A model generated the notes under the pieces. The model made no database searches, was not told the DNA's origin, and saw only the letters and a list, made by a program, of their open reading frames with translations. Source: Lutraria lutraria (lineage: Eukaryota > Mollusca > Bivalvia > Venerida > Mactridae). Taken from it: a DNA stretch of 64,000 nt. Below, piece after piece: positions 47,750-60,400 of the stretch (positions are counted from its first letter, which is position 1; every line of letters begins with the position of its first letter). The translations under genes were made by a program, and so were the position numbers. The stretch is from assembly GCA_964023205.1 (NCBI GenBank), contig OZ026845.1, positions 10,116,001-10,180,000 on the forward strand, read 5' to 3'.

Positions 47750-47937
47750 TATGTATATATATGATCGAGTGGTAGCAAAACCCCTCGTCGCTGTGAGTTC
47801 GAACACATGTCGGGACCAAGTTTCACATGTGATGAATCTGTCCAGATATCTGGCGGAAAGCCGATGGTTCCACCCAGGTTTACAGCCAGGGGTTTCCTCC
47901 CCCGTTAAATCTGGAAAAGTCGCCAATTGATCCCGGC
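47750..47937 (+). mobile_element. tRNA-derived SINE relic
   Basis: 'gatcgagtggtagcaaaacc' (A-box-like) and 'gctgtgagttcgaacacatg' (B-box-like) are followed by 'ggcggaaagccgatggttcc' and 'ggggtttcctcccccg', a body of the type common in bivalve SINEs. It abuts the ~330-bp element that follows. Confidence 0.55.
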
Positions 47938-48275
47938 CATCATACGGAACTCCTCGGCGATTGTCTAAGAAAGTGCCTCGGACATAACAGGCAGGCCGCC
48001 ATTTTGTTGCATTTGTTCACGGGCTACTTTCCATCATGGCTGACCCTGGTAATCCAACGATGGAAACAACCTGTTTCTCTTTTAATGTGAACTTGGTGCC
48101 CATTTATCAATCGCGAATGATAAACACGTTTGAAAGTCTGTAATTCTGAGAATGGTTCTTGAAAAAGAGTACCCAGTGTTGGAAAAGCAGTGATCGAAAA
48201 CCGCATAACCAAAATTTGTAACCCTACACTTATGAATGAGGTATGGAAATGTCCGTGTAGTACCGATTGTCCGGC
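47938..48275 (+). mobile_element. ~330-bp dispersed element, copy 2
   Basis: Same order of blocks as the copy at 46430: 'cggaactcctcggcgattgt', 'gtgcctcggacataacaggc', 'catcatggctgaccctggta', 'gaaagtctgtaattctgaga', 'ggaaatgtccgtgtag'. It includes 'gccattttgttgcatttgtt', which copy 1 lacks. Confidence 0.78.
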
Positions 48276-48299
48276 TGTAAGAGCGACATTAACGTATCG

Positions 48300-49730
48300 G
48301 CATTGACTGAAATTGCTAAAATAGCGTAAAATAATAGTTAACGCTATTTACAAAGATTAAATATCATACTTTAATACCAATCAACAAAAAATTCTAACTA
48401 AACGCATTATTGAACCGTAAACATTAGCGATTTTGATTGGCTATCAAAATTGAAAGGGGTACGTCAAATTCGTTGATTTCATGAGACGATAATGATCGGA
48501 GACTTTTAGTGTTAATTGATCAGTGTCATTTTCATGGCCGTCTTATTTGAAGACGGATTTCAAAGCGGTTTTTTGGTATTTTGTAGCGGAAAGGTTAATC
48601 TAGGGAACAGTGCCTCAGAATTTTGATATTTGTTTTCATTTTTTATCTATGGCGTATTACGTGATAAACATCGGGGTTTTGTGTACGGAATTTCTTTTAA
48701 GTCAAGTATCTAACGAACTGATAACTGAACTTAGACACGGTTCCCTGCTTTATACATTTATAGTCATTTTAAGGCTACTTGTTGTAATATATTCCTATAT
48801 ACAGAGTAGTTATCGTTGTTCAAAAATGTGTAAATTACGTGCGATTTTTGTTTATAGAAGACCAATCAAATGTAATATTTGTTTCAAATCACTTGCAATG
48901 CACTTTATACAGTGGGTTTTATTATTATATAATTATGGTTCAGTTTTTAAAACTATAAATTGGCGAAACTTGATTTGACCTGACATCCAAGCCCGTTAAC
49001 TTAAATGAGTGAAAAAAGGCAAACCTTGGTAGAAACTCAAGTTATAATTTAATACCGTAAATATAACGATACCAAGTTATTGAAATTTAGTGTTCGGTGC
49101 ATAATAACGAATCCATTACCGGGAACAACAACATTCCGACTAACCACAGAAAAGTCGGCACTTCCTGTCACGTTTTTAATAAGAGACTTCCGAATTAAGT
49201 GTTAGCAGGCATGTCAAAACTCAATTATTATAAACTACGATCGAATATACATAAAGCATTACAGAATGTACTGCAATTCCCCCTGTACAATTCTCTTCCA
49301 TTCCATGCAAGCAAGCAAAACATCTTGGTTCCAATAATATTTTCTCTTTTTTTACTTTATTATTCATCTTTACAAACAGACTTAGCTGGCTTATAAACAA
49401 CTTATGATTTTGCAGCGTTGACATTTTTCACAATCACATGAAGTCGCTATAATAAATAGATGATACATACTGATGCATTCCTAAATCTGTTTTAAGCGTT
49501 TGGAATTTACTCCAAAACACTAACAAATTGATATAAATATTATCTCAAAGTTTTTTTGGTACATCATATACTCAAAAACTGAACAGAACGAAGATTACAG
49601 AGGATGAAAAACATAGCTATCAAGGTAGGTATCTTCCCGAAGTAATAAACATAATATCAGGCGTGAACAATTACATGATATCTGAGGAGAGAACATTCAC
49701 AGTCAATCCTGAGTCAACGGTAACCATAAC
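48300..49730. other. Non-coding stretch with one long AT-rich open frame
   Basis: The plus-strand frame 48610-48978 (122 codons) gives a hydrophobic, Tyr/Ile/Leu-rich peptide with no domain I recognise and no flanking splice evidence. It is most likely chance. Confidence 0.4.
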
Positions 49731-49734
49731 ATAG

Positions 49735-50165
49735 CGGTCGTCATGGGAACAGCGGTCACTATGGAAACAACGGTCACTATGAGAACAATGGTCACTATGG
49801 AAACAATGGTCACTATGGGAACAAAGGTCACTATGGTGACAACGGACATCATGGGAACAACCTTTACAAAGGTAAACATAGGGGTAACTGTCTCCATTTC
49901 AACAACGATCACAATGGGAACAACGGTCACCATGTCAACAACGGTCACTATGTTGAAAACGACATTACTATGGGAACAACGGTCACCATGGGAACAACGG
50001 TCACCATGGGAACAACGGTCACCATGGAAACAACGATCATTATGGTAACAACGGTTACAAAAATAACCATATGAATAACTGTCGCCATGTCAACAACGAT
50101 CACTATGGGAACATCGGTCACCATGTCAACAACGGTCACTATGGGAACAACGGTCACCATGGGAA
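49735..50165 (+). repeat. 18-bp minisatellite GGTCACCATGGGAACAAC
   Basis: Unit GGTCACCATGGGAACAAC with variants (ggtcactatggaaacaac, ggacatcatgggaacaac, gatcacaatgggaacaac), about 24 copies. Both strands stay open in several frames because 18 is a multiple of 3; the Thr/Met/Val-rich frames are by-products. The unit contains GGTNACC and CCATGG palindromes. Confidence 0.92.
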
Positions 50166-50706
50166 CACTATTTAATTCACATTATGATAGACCCAAAAAT
50201 AACCTCGCAAAAAGAAAAACCTGACTACATTATAACTGTATATATCATGCATGTATCTTGCGCATACAACTGTGTACTTGAATCGGATCTCCTCTGACAA
50301 AAAAACTATAAAACAAGCTTAATTCGAATCAGTGAATCATTTCACAAAATAATCTTATATTAATACTGTGGAATGAAGTGATAAAAAAGTAATGATTGCT
50401 TTCACTTTTACTTCAACAGAAACATGGGTTCTGTACGTTCATTGTATAGAAAACGCTAGTACAGGAATTTGAATTGTATAGATAAATTACTATGATAATC
50501 CTAAACTTGAACAATTTGTAGAATCGTATAACCCGCTAAAATGTTCCTGCTCATAGCGTGCATGATCATGTAATTGTGAATATCAATGACTTGTTTATTG
50601 AATGTGATAGACAGTGGTCAGGCTTCAACCAAAACAATATCTGTAATAAAATCATAATTTCCTAATGTGCAAGTCAATTCTGAAATCTGATCAAATTTGG
50701 GTTTTT

Positions 50707-51830
50707 AGCTCACCGGAGCACGAAGCTCTTCCAAAGTTGTTAAAAATTAATTTCATTAAAAACTATTAAAAAATATGATTTTAAAAAAAATCTTCTTGTC
50801 CAAAACCACAAGGCCTAGAGCTTAGATATTTGGCGTGTAGCATTGTCTTGTCGATTTCTATCAAGTTTGAACAAATCATGGCCCTGTGGTCAAATTTGGC
50901 TCTGCCCCGGGGGTAATTTGATTTTAAACAGACTTATATAGGGAAATTTTAAATATCTTCTTGTCAGAAACTACAATGTCCAGAGCTTAGATATATAGCG
51001 TGTATCCTTGTCTAGTGGACCTCTACCAAGTTTGCTCAAATCATGTCCCTGTGGTCAAAATTGGCTCCGCCCCATGGAATTTAATTTTACATAGACCTAT
51101 ATAGTTTTTTTTTAAATATTCTTGTCAGAAAGTACAATGCCTAGAGCTTAGATTTTTGGTGTGTATCATTTTTTAGTGGACCTCTATTAAGTTTGTTCAA
51201 TTTTTTATCTAGGGTCAAAATTGACCCTGCCCCGGGGGTCACTTGATTTATATAGGCTTATATAAGGAAAATCTTAAAAATCTTCTTGTCTGAAACCACA
51301 AGGCCTAGTATTTAGGCATTGTGTATGTGGCATTGTCTAGTCGACCTCTATCAAATTTGTTCAAATTATGGCCCTGGGGTAAAAATTGACTTGGCCCCGG
51401 GGGTAACTTGATTTTATATATGCTAATACAATGTACATGTATAGGGATTTTTTTTAAATTTTCGTCAGAAACTACAATGTCTAGAGCAAAGATATTATGT
51501 GTGTAGTATTGTCTAGTGGGTCTCTTTACCAAGTTTGTTCAATATATGACCCTGTGGTCAAAATTGGCTCCCCCACCCTCTGGGGGGGGGGGGGGTAACT
51601 TGATTTTACATGGGCTCATTTATGAACATTTTAAAAATCTACCTATCGGAAACCTCAAGTCCTTAAGCTATGATATTTGGCGTCAGGCATTGTCTGGTGG
51701 ACCGCCACCAAATTTGTTCAAATCCTGGCCCGGGTCAAAATTGACTGCCCCCTGGGGTGAATTGATTTACAATTAGTCTTTTTTCTGGCCATCATGACCC
51801 TTTTAATATGAACTCTTGTTCATCAAGAGA
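50707..51830 (+). mobile_element. Pearl/Helentron-like element with six ~160-180-bp tandem cores
   Basis: Opens with AGCTCACCGGAGCACGAAGC. Six diverged cores begin near 50791, 50959, 51120, 51282, 51464 and 51643, each with 'cttgtcagaaactacaatg', 'cctagagcttagatat', 'tctatcaagtttgttcaaat' and 'ggccctgtggtcaaaattgg' blocks. It ends near 'gaactcttgttcatcaagag', a short hairpin. Non-autonomous elements with ~160-bp tandem cores (the pearl family, linked to Helitron/Helentron) are known from bivalves. The family assignment is inferred from this layout. Confidence 0.65.
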
Positions 51831-51839
51831 ATGGTGGAT

Positions 51840-54800
51840 GAACATCACGTGACCACCTTAAGCCTCGTTCTGACATACATTGAAGATCGCGTTCCTTGTT
51901 TGACAAATCTAGAGATGAACTGGACAAGAAATGAGTTGCGTTAGATACGCAAGGGACACAACCACTGAGTCAAACATGAAAACAAAAACAAACAATTAAT
52001 TAAGACTTGGACACCAACATTGTGTTTTATTGATAAAAGGATATTTATGCCGAGGTATAATTTCATCTACCGTTCAACATGGTTAAAGATACCGCGGATA
52101 ATAAATGAATTGGTTACATCAAACATTAATTTTCTTTTCATCTTCAGTACAGATTGGTATAATAATGGATAAAAATCATTGATTAGCACTCGAAATAACT
52201 CCTACATACAGACATTCGCTTGCCGTGCTCGACAAGATCAAATTAGGTTTATTAAAACAATGACCTGAGAGATAAAGAGAGACGTTTACACCATAATGAC
52301 ACATTAAATATCTGTAAAAGAAATAAATACAGAAATATGGTTCTATTAAAAATCTATTCTGTCAACAAGTAAATATCAATAACCATGCACTCAGTCATGT
52401 TTTATATGGTGTTGTATGTTTCACTTATCGACTGTGATGAGTTGAAAAAGACTGAGAAGATAAAAGAACTTTCAGAACGGAATTGTTATTGTCTCTGCGT
52501 TTGTTTATGCTTCAAATAACTCACTCCTTGGTGAAATTGACTATGTTTTAGTCGCAAAACGAGATATTGTTCTAATTGAGCTAAGCATTGTAAAAACACA
52601 ATAATTAGAAAGAAACAAAACCCTAATAGTGCCAGCTGGTGCATTTACAAAAAGAGGTTGTTCAAAAATGCACCATATTATGTCACTGGAATACTTCCAA
52701 ACAAACGTTGAAGAATGAACATTTGATCAGCATTAAAGACAGCACAGTTAGATATTAGTACTTGATATAAAAACGAAAAACAAAATGCATGTATCAAATT
52801 TATTTACTTTGCCTTCTAGATAAGAAAACTTTTCGTACAAATATTCCCATTTTTTTTATCACTTTTCATCATTACTTGTAATTAATTTGTTTTCTAAGAT
52901 ATTTGTTCCATGGACATTCGGTATTAAAATGAAACTCATCTTCTAATTTCATACATAAATTGAATGTTCTAATATCAGAAGGTATTGGTCGTGTAAAGAT
53001 GTGCATTTGTACAAGCTACAAAAAAATGATCTCAAAGATAAAATAGAACGTATGAAACCTTCTCCTTCTCAAGAGGCCACACCGCCTATATCCAACGTTT
53101 AATTTCTTCGTTGCACCAAATCATCGGTACACTACTATAGTACGTTATACTAGTATTTTGTTATACACTTATTGTGAGTCTTAATTAAGCGACATGTATG
53201 TTGAATTATCTGCCCTTGAAATGACAAAAAATCAGATTTAAAACGAGATCAGTGACCCCATTTTTTTCGCTTAAAATGTTTCTGCTATCATATGCTACGA
53301 TCGTGCAAAGTTTAAAAAATATATTGTTCAGTTTTCATTTTGCCTATATGTCTATGTGGTGAAAATGAAAAATAGGGACACCACAGGGACACTGTAATAT
53401 AGAGGTGAAACCCGGATCAACCTGATACCCTCCCCCCCCCCCTAGTTCTTATGTCACGTGACCATTGGTCAATATTCTACTCAACAAATATCGCATATGG
53501 TGCTCACTTTATTTGATTTTGATATTCCACCAAAGCAGACGACTGTTTTCTATGAATGTTTGAAGTTTGATAGGAAGTGGTACTTCACTGATTCACTTTA
53601 AAAATTGATTTGTGCAAACAAAATGAAAATAGTACCATTATTTTGAATTATCTTAAAACAATAAATTCATTGTGATTTCGTGAGTGCAAATGTTTGAATG
53701 CCGTCTGTCTACTCATCAAACTAACGATCTAACGTACGTATTATTTGAAAGCGGTCTAAAACTCCAACTGCATTTCCAGGACTCAGAGACGACAGACGTT
53801 ATATATTTTGGTAATACTAGAGAGTATGTAATGTATTCAAAATGAGAATGTTGATATTGTTTATATATATCAATATATATCAAATCACTGATAGTCCCCA
53901 TTGAAACTTACATAGCCATGCGCTGCAACATGGAGTTCAAAGATAAATAGACACTTTTTGTGCATTTTGAACAAGATTGTACTTTTTAGAAACTGAACAA
54001 TGGTACAGCTTCCATAATTCGACACGCATGAATTTTGATGCGGACCAAAGTACTTCGTTTCTCTACATCCGCCATGCAATTGTTAAACTAGTTCCTGTTC
54101 AGTTACCATGAGTAATTTCAGTACTTTGATTTTCAGATAGGAAAAGCTGCATAAGATAAGGGATTTTGTTCGACTTCAAAAAATCAATAAATGAGCACAT
54201 TGATGTATTATTATATTGTATTTGTTTAGTACTTAAATCAGAATAACAATTAGGGTCCTTTATTCCAGTACATTAAAATTTATATAGATATCATTTTGTT
54301 TTACGTATTTGACTACTTCATTCATTACACATTCTGTGTAAATTTCATTTGCCAAAGGAACAGTATGTGTGTCGACTGATGTTACTAATTTACGAACAAT
54401 TTGGAAATGATATCTAAACTGGTATTCATGTTTAATGTAAACCATGGGGATCTAGCTTTTTATATAAGAATACATCATGCGTCCTTGTATTAACACAGTA
54501 TGTTAACAGTTTTATGTTCCTTATGTTGTAAACTAAAGCCAAGTTTTGTTTTATTCATTCTTTAGCCAAAACATATAACTAGATATGAAGCCAAGACAGA
54601 TGATGATATACATGCTGTTCACACATTGTTTGGCATATATTTCAGATATTGTATAAATTACCACACAATGCGTATCATCGCTGCTTTACCAATGACAAAT
54701 TATGACCAATAAAGAGCTGATACTCATAGACGATATCAACATGTACAGATATGTGAAGAAATAGGTCTGTGGTTGATGTTTATTCCAATATTTGATTGCA

Positions 54801-57800
54801 AAGCCTTGCAGACATCCTGATAGTGTGTCAGACTGGTGCTTTGGCAAGGACGTATGAAAGTACGAACTGGTGTTACGAGAAAACGAAATCAAGATCAAGA
54901 ACAAAATTAATGCATTATTGATTTGAAATCATTACTTCTTAAATTAGTTGGAATTTTTACTGAAATTTTCACTATCTATTGTAATATAGAAATTAAATTA
55001 TTTAAAGGATTATACACTTTACGTTTCATTCAGTCTGATTTTAAATACAAAAGGTAGAGCGTTTCGTCTCGGGACTTCGGGCTTGTAAGTTATAACCCAG
55101 ATGTTCCAACAAGTGCCCCTGAATATTTTGATTACACAACTTTTGACCCACACTCTGAGTTTTCATGACATTGTAAGTATGAGTGAATCATATTGCCATG
55201 TTCTGGGCATATTGAACTGTCTGTATTTGGTAACGTGCGCTGATATCTCAAATTGTGTAGAAATACTTATTACACTCGGGTCTTTACCATGAATTACAAA
55301 AAAATAGCTACAAATTTCATTAAACACTTTGTAGATTATATGATTACACAGCAAGGATGTATCTAAGGCATTGTAAATATGAATTAGTTTCAGAAAGAGG
55401 ATACATGGAAGCTGTTGAGGCGACATTTAAACCCTTCCATGATCTCCATGGAGATTTCTGTTCTACGTTACCATGACTTATTATGATACTCGATCCTACT
55501 CTACACCAAACCCTCACACATGTTCACACTGGGTAAATTATATTATGATCATTATTATACATATCAGTTACGGTGTAAGCAAGCAACATTTGTTCTGCGC
55601 AAGTAATTAGTCCAGTTAGAGTTGTTATCTACGACGTTCGGACAAAAACTGCTTGCAAGTTGTTACCAAAGCATTGATCGTGTATTGCGTTCCGGCCAAC
55701 TTGCCAAGAGAAATGTGTTTGTTATCCAAGTAAGCTTTTATAATCATTAAGGTTTGTTCACGTGGATGAATGACCACTTACTTTGAGAACAATGTATTTG
55801 TTCCTATCCTTTGTAGTTTGAAATATTGACAGGCAATGTATATTTAGGACCTTTGATGTTTGACTGGCTTTATCAAACTTGAAATAAGCTCCAGAACTGT
55901 CGTGGATAAGGCATAAGATAACATGTATGTATGTCAGAAAATAATAAAGAATGCAACATAAATTTACGATGAAGAAAAAGGCGATAATTGCAGTCTGCTT
56001 ACAGTCTTACATACAAGACTCACCAAAGATTTGAAACGGAGAACATAATGGTACTGTTAATTGTACTTAACTGTTGATAGATTTTACTTACTCATTTTCT
56101 CAATAAAAACACGATTTATAAGGACGAATTCTGTCCGTTTTAAAAGAAAAACAAAGGCTTGAAACTAAACACATCCAATGAAATTTAACGTCCCACCATC
56201 TTTTTTGTCCATGACCCAAACCAAAGTAGGTTGGTCATACAAACTTCAAATCAATACCCATTAAGTGAATGTGTTTCCGATCTTACTATATGAACTACCC
56301 AAACAGCCCGTTTTTGTAAAGATTGTTCCATGATATCATTCATCTTGATTAACCGTTCTTTTTTTTCATAACATATGATTCATTTACAGTTTTATTGGTA
56401 ATAAATTACATCAAATGGCACGGGAACAGCTTATCGTGGCGACAAAATCATGAACATTAGTTATTGCTCTGACTGTAATGTGGTAAAACAACAGCGCAAA
56501 TGTTTATAGGTTCGGCTCATTAGAATGAGAACTATTCAACAACAGTTTTCTCTCTTTTAACAACAGGAAAGCGATGATTACCAAACGAAACAAGGAGACG
56601 GCAACAATCCTGTATCGTTACGAAAATGTCCATTTTCTTTAAAAAAAAGCACTATACTTACGTTGAGATATTTAATGAACATTCGTCTATTTACAATATT
56701 TATAAGGCAAACCAACATTTTGAGCGGTGTAAATAGAAAATTACGATAAAGGAAACTGTTGATTATAAGTCGTAAAATACGATTCTGGTAATTGTAAATA
56801 TCAATATACTTTAATTAATACATCAATTGGTGTTTGTGTATTACTATACATTACAACATAACAATCGTAACTACCCGGGCATTTCCGTAACTTAGAAATA
56901 CGCCTCGTACATAAGTGTAGGGTTACAAATTTTGAATTTTGGTTATGCGGTTTCCCGTCACTACTAAAGAATCACTCTCAGGGTAACAGACCTGTTAACG
57001 TGTTTACCATTCGCGTTCGATAAAATGGACATCAAGTTCCCATAGAAGGAGAAACAGGTTATTTCCATCGTTGAATTCCCAGGGTCAGCCATGATGGAAA
57101 GTAGCCCGTGAACAACAACAACAAAATGGCGGCCTGCCTATTATGTCCGGTGCACTTTTCTGTAGACAAACGCCGAGGAGTTCCGATTGACAATAATAAG
57201 AGTTCAATTCAATTCAATTTATTACATTAACGTAGGCCAAATACATGAGTAGCCGTGTTTATCGTTTTCACAATCAAAATAAATGCAAACAAAAAAAAAC
57301 GCGACACGTGCTACGGTGTGGAACCACGCTTTCGCACATAATAATATGGTCTGCATCATAACGGAAAATATTCTACAGTACAATCTTTCTTATCAGAAAC
57401 AATAATTATTGAAAAGCAAACAAATCAATCCATATTATGCCAGGAAGTGATTACGCAATAAATCCTCATTAGAGGTAATTAGCTGAGGAAGTTTCTAATC
57501 CGAGTATGATGTTGAAAATGGTTAAAATAAAAGTTTAAATTGATTAACAACTTAATGCAATTATATCCCCGAAGAAACTGCCGCCTGCAGTTAACATTCG
57601 GTTTTCTCTATCGTTACATCTTGATGTATTTTGTATTTTTTTTAAATCATACTTTTAGGTCATTTATGAAAATGTGCAATTCCAATTAGGATCGTAAACA
57701 ATATTTCTGTTTACTCGAATGATAAAACAAATATATTTTGATTATATGTCTCGTCAGCAATTGTTGAGAGCACATTAATAATGGAAGGAGGTTTGTTGAT
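51840..57800. other. Non-coding stretch
   Basis: No gene seen apart from the inverted ~330-bp element (56868-57190) and C-run at 53432. The open frames at 54686-54904, 55101-55292 and 55163-55426 are AT-rich and unsupported. A possible degenerate tRNA-like sequence occurs near 55045-55110. Confidence 0.45.
56868..57190 (-). mobile_element. ~330-bp dispersed element, copy 3 (inverted)
   Basis: Reverse orientation: 'cgggcatttccgtaacttag' at the left and 'cgccgaggagttccgatt' at the right, with 'cagccatgatggaaagtagc' and 'atggcggcctgcctattatg' between. Diverged by substitutions and small indels from the other two. Confidence 0.78.
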
Positions 57801-57871
57801 TGGCTAATATTGGATGCAATAAGCTGTAATGATGTAATATATTGTATCAAGTTGGTTAAACCTGATTGTAC

Positions 57872-57950
57872 CATGCATTACGCGCAGTAACAAAACTAAA
57901 AAAAACAAAGCATAGAAAAAATGTTCTGTTGCAAACAATTTCACTTCCAT
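57872..57950 (-). CDS. Weak candidate for the signal-peptide exon of the Ig gene
   Basis: From an ATG at 57950 the minus strand reads MEVKLFATEHFFYALFFLVL, then LLRVMH and a split G at donor CATG|GTACAA, phase 1. The phase is right: joining to exon A (24933) gives ...RVMH-V-TSTNFRPSF with a Val codon. A basic n-region followed by a hydrophobic core resembles a signal peptide. Against it, the hydrophobicity comes largely from T-runs in AT-rich DNA, the donor is weak, and the implied intron is 33 kb. Family members do often have very long first introns. In-frame ATGs also occur at 57962 and further upstream. The true exon may be elsewhere or outside the window. Confidence 0.25.
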
Positions 57951-59714
57951 AATAATATTCATTAGTTCCTTGTATCTGCTACGTCTATTAAGAAACAAAT
58001 TACAACCAGCTGTAAATGAGCAACAATATTTATATTATCTTTTACTTAAACCGCGGATGTTGTTCAATAAAGTACAAACACTTTTGTTAAGAGCTGAGTT
58101 CGAACAACTCACATGTAAAATTTCATGTAAGTACATTCCACCTTATACAATAGACCATGACGCCACTGGTTCTCACCAAAATGTGTGGTTGTTATGATGT
58201 ATACAGCACTCCGCAACACATGCCAATGTCTTGCATTAAATTCTCCAGGGATTGACAGCTGACACATGTAGCACAACAATCATATGTTTAACTCTCGCTG
58301 GGACACATTTCCGGAAATTAACGACATAAAATGCCAGGACACACAAACAAAAATACGACATTGACATTCGTTATTGTAAACAAAACGCAACTTCCTTGGT
58401 CCATCAGGGAGGAAATCAGACGCAACAAAAATACTCCAAACACGAGACAGACTCACCACAGCGCCACATCAAAAACGTCTTGTCTGTCGTAATAACGCAC
58501 AACCTTACAAAAATATCATTCAAAGACCGGAGCTCATCTTAGTTACAGAGAAAACGAATGTCTTCTGCTGTTAATTTCATGACATGCATAAATTGAGGTA
58601 ACTACTTCTGCTTCCGGTAACAAACATAACCAATCATTAATTTCGAGCGTTTTTTTTAAAGATTTATACGTTTCTTCATGCAAGTAAAAAGTGACATAAA
58701 CTTTCTCATATAACTCGTTCAAATTATCAGTCACATTTATGTTTGTGCATATCAGTCGTTTGTTACAAAACATGTAATGCTTAGGTAGTATAAAAGTCAT
58801 GTTTGATATTACTCGATCAAAAATGGAGTAGATTTCGACAAACATAATATTCTATCTTTAACAACGCCATTTGTAAAAATACGTCGTGCAAAATTGTTTT
58901 CATACTTTTGCCATTAGAAACTATAGACTCGGTCAAAACAGGGTCGGCAGAGAAACCGTATACAGGGGGGGGGGGGGCTAATTTTACTGGATTTTCTAAA
59001 TAAATGAGGGTGATCTTAGATAATGGATCTTCTTGATAGATTATCAGTAGTAAGAATTAGCTAATTGAATTTGGTGAATTCAAATGAACACCAAATTAAT
59101 TCTGCAATGTTTGATTAACTAGCTGCTCTAATTAACCATTCCTTTGAAGAAATAATATCATATTCAATATTACTCTGCTTATATAATCCTCTACCGATTT
59201 CTTGATATCAATAAAGGCTAGCCTTTAAATCGGAAAACAGAATATCTTCCTAAGTGATAAATTAGAAAAAGAATCGTGTGTTAAATAACTCATCTCATAA
59301 TTACTGATTGGGTTCTGATAATGTTACCATCAAATTACATTTTTACGCAACAAAGCTTTCATGTTCGCGGTATTGAAAAGAGATAAGATTTCCTTCAAAT
59401 AAGCTGTCAATGAACATTAGACATCCGTATTGACAAATTTGACGTAAAATCATCATATCAGTAGTTTTATTGTTTGATATATTTTGGCGTTGAACAACAA
59501 ATTACAATTTACGAATCGATGGGCTGGACACATTCTTCAGTCTGTTCATGTTTTGTTAACACTAAAAGTATGCTAGACGTATGTATAGATAAGAAAATAA
59601 CATTTGCCAATGTATTCTCATGGCTCGCTGTTTCTCGTTTCCTAAAGAATAAAATACTGCTTCGGACAACAGATTGTGTTGTGTTTTAATAACGAATAAG
59701 AATAAAAATGGTTG

Positions 59715-59900
59715 GTTGGTGGTTTTGTTGTAACACGCTGGACTTCAAACCGGAAGGTCGTGGGTTCGAATTTCAGCCGCGGCTTCTGATACTTAAAGGA
59801 AACTTTTAATTGTCACCATCCCCACTGCTGAGCCCAGTACTGTGTTTAGAAAAACCACAGGGAACGGGTGTGGCTTGCACCATTGTTTTACATCGGACAC
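59715..59900 (+). mobile_element. tRNA-derived SINE relic
   Basis: 'gtaacacgctggacttcaaa' is followed by 'ccggaaggtcgtgggttcga' and 'atttcagccgcggcttctga', a tRNA right half with a near-perfect B box (GGTTCGAATTT). It continues into a body with 'actgctgagcccagtactgt'. The A-box region is weak. Confidence 0.55.
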
Positions 59901-60298
59901 GATGAAGTACTCAGGAAACTGTTCGAAATAAGAGTAGGGTTACGAATGCCTGTTTCTACTGTATCTTATTTCCATCTCTCCCTCTTGTGAGGCAATGAAA
60001 TGACCATATCTGTCAGATGGGTCGTTAAGTAACAGATAAACAACTGTAAAAGTCTTTTATATACAGAAATCAAACTAGTTTATTTGAATGACATAACAAA
60101 TATAAATACTGAACATTATTTAACTTGAATATCTTAGCATTCCTTAATTGCAGGGAAGACATACTCGTTGGTGTGGGATTTCACGTCATCTTAAAAATGT
60201 TTGAAATTGCAACTAACAAAGATTCTATTATGTTTTTGAATGACACACTAGATCTTCTGAGTATTGGCTCTGCTAAGGCCAGAAATATACACCCCTGT

Positions 60299-60400
60299 TT
60301 ACGGTTGTTCGACTGACTGAAGAAGCTCTCGACTCCCAAGTTTCTTAACGGCATACTCCAAAGCATCATATTTATCTGGGGACATGTCGGGTGTCGTTTT
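60299..60400 (-). CDS. Possible terminal exon of an unidentified minus-strand gene
   Basis: After a pyrimidine tract and AG (tacttccctttcgttAG at 60401), 34 codons run to a TAA: KTTPDMSPDKYDALEYAVKK, then LGSRELLQSVEQP and stop, phase 0. The peptide is helical and charged, unlike the AT-rich chance frames around it, and an AATAAA lies about 215 bp downstream (60084-60079). I do not recognise the family and found no partner exon in 60.4-64 kb. It could be a real last exon whose other exons are outside the window, or a relic. Confidence 0.3.
   Translation of the reverse strand, partial: KTTPDMSPDKYDALEYAVKKLGSRELLQSVEQP

Noticed and set aside
48610..48978. 122-codon plus-strand hydrophobic frame
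   Set aside because: AT-rich composition, no domain, no splice sites, and no fit to any neighbouring gene.
49703..50160. Thr/Val/Met-rich frames on both strands
   Set aside because: They are by-products of the 18-bp minisatellite, whose unit length is a multiple of three.
55045..55110. tRNA-like 'gtagagcgtttcgtctcggg' sequence
   Set aside because: The A-box resemblance is weak and no B box or body could be aligned.
58543..58845. 100-codon minus-strand frame with mixed composition
   Set aside because: It looks slightly protein-like, but I see no family motif, no convincing splice signals and no neighbour it could join.
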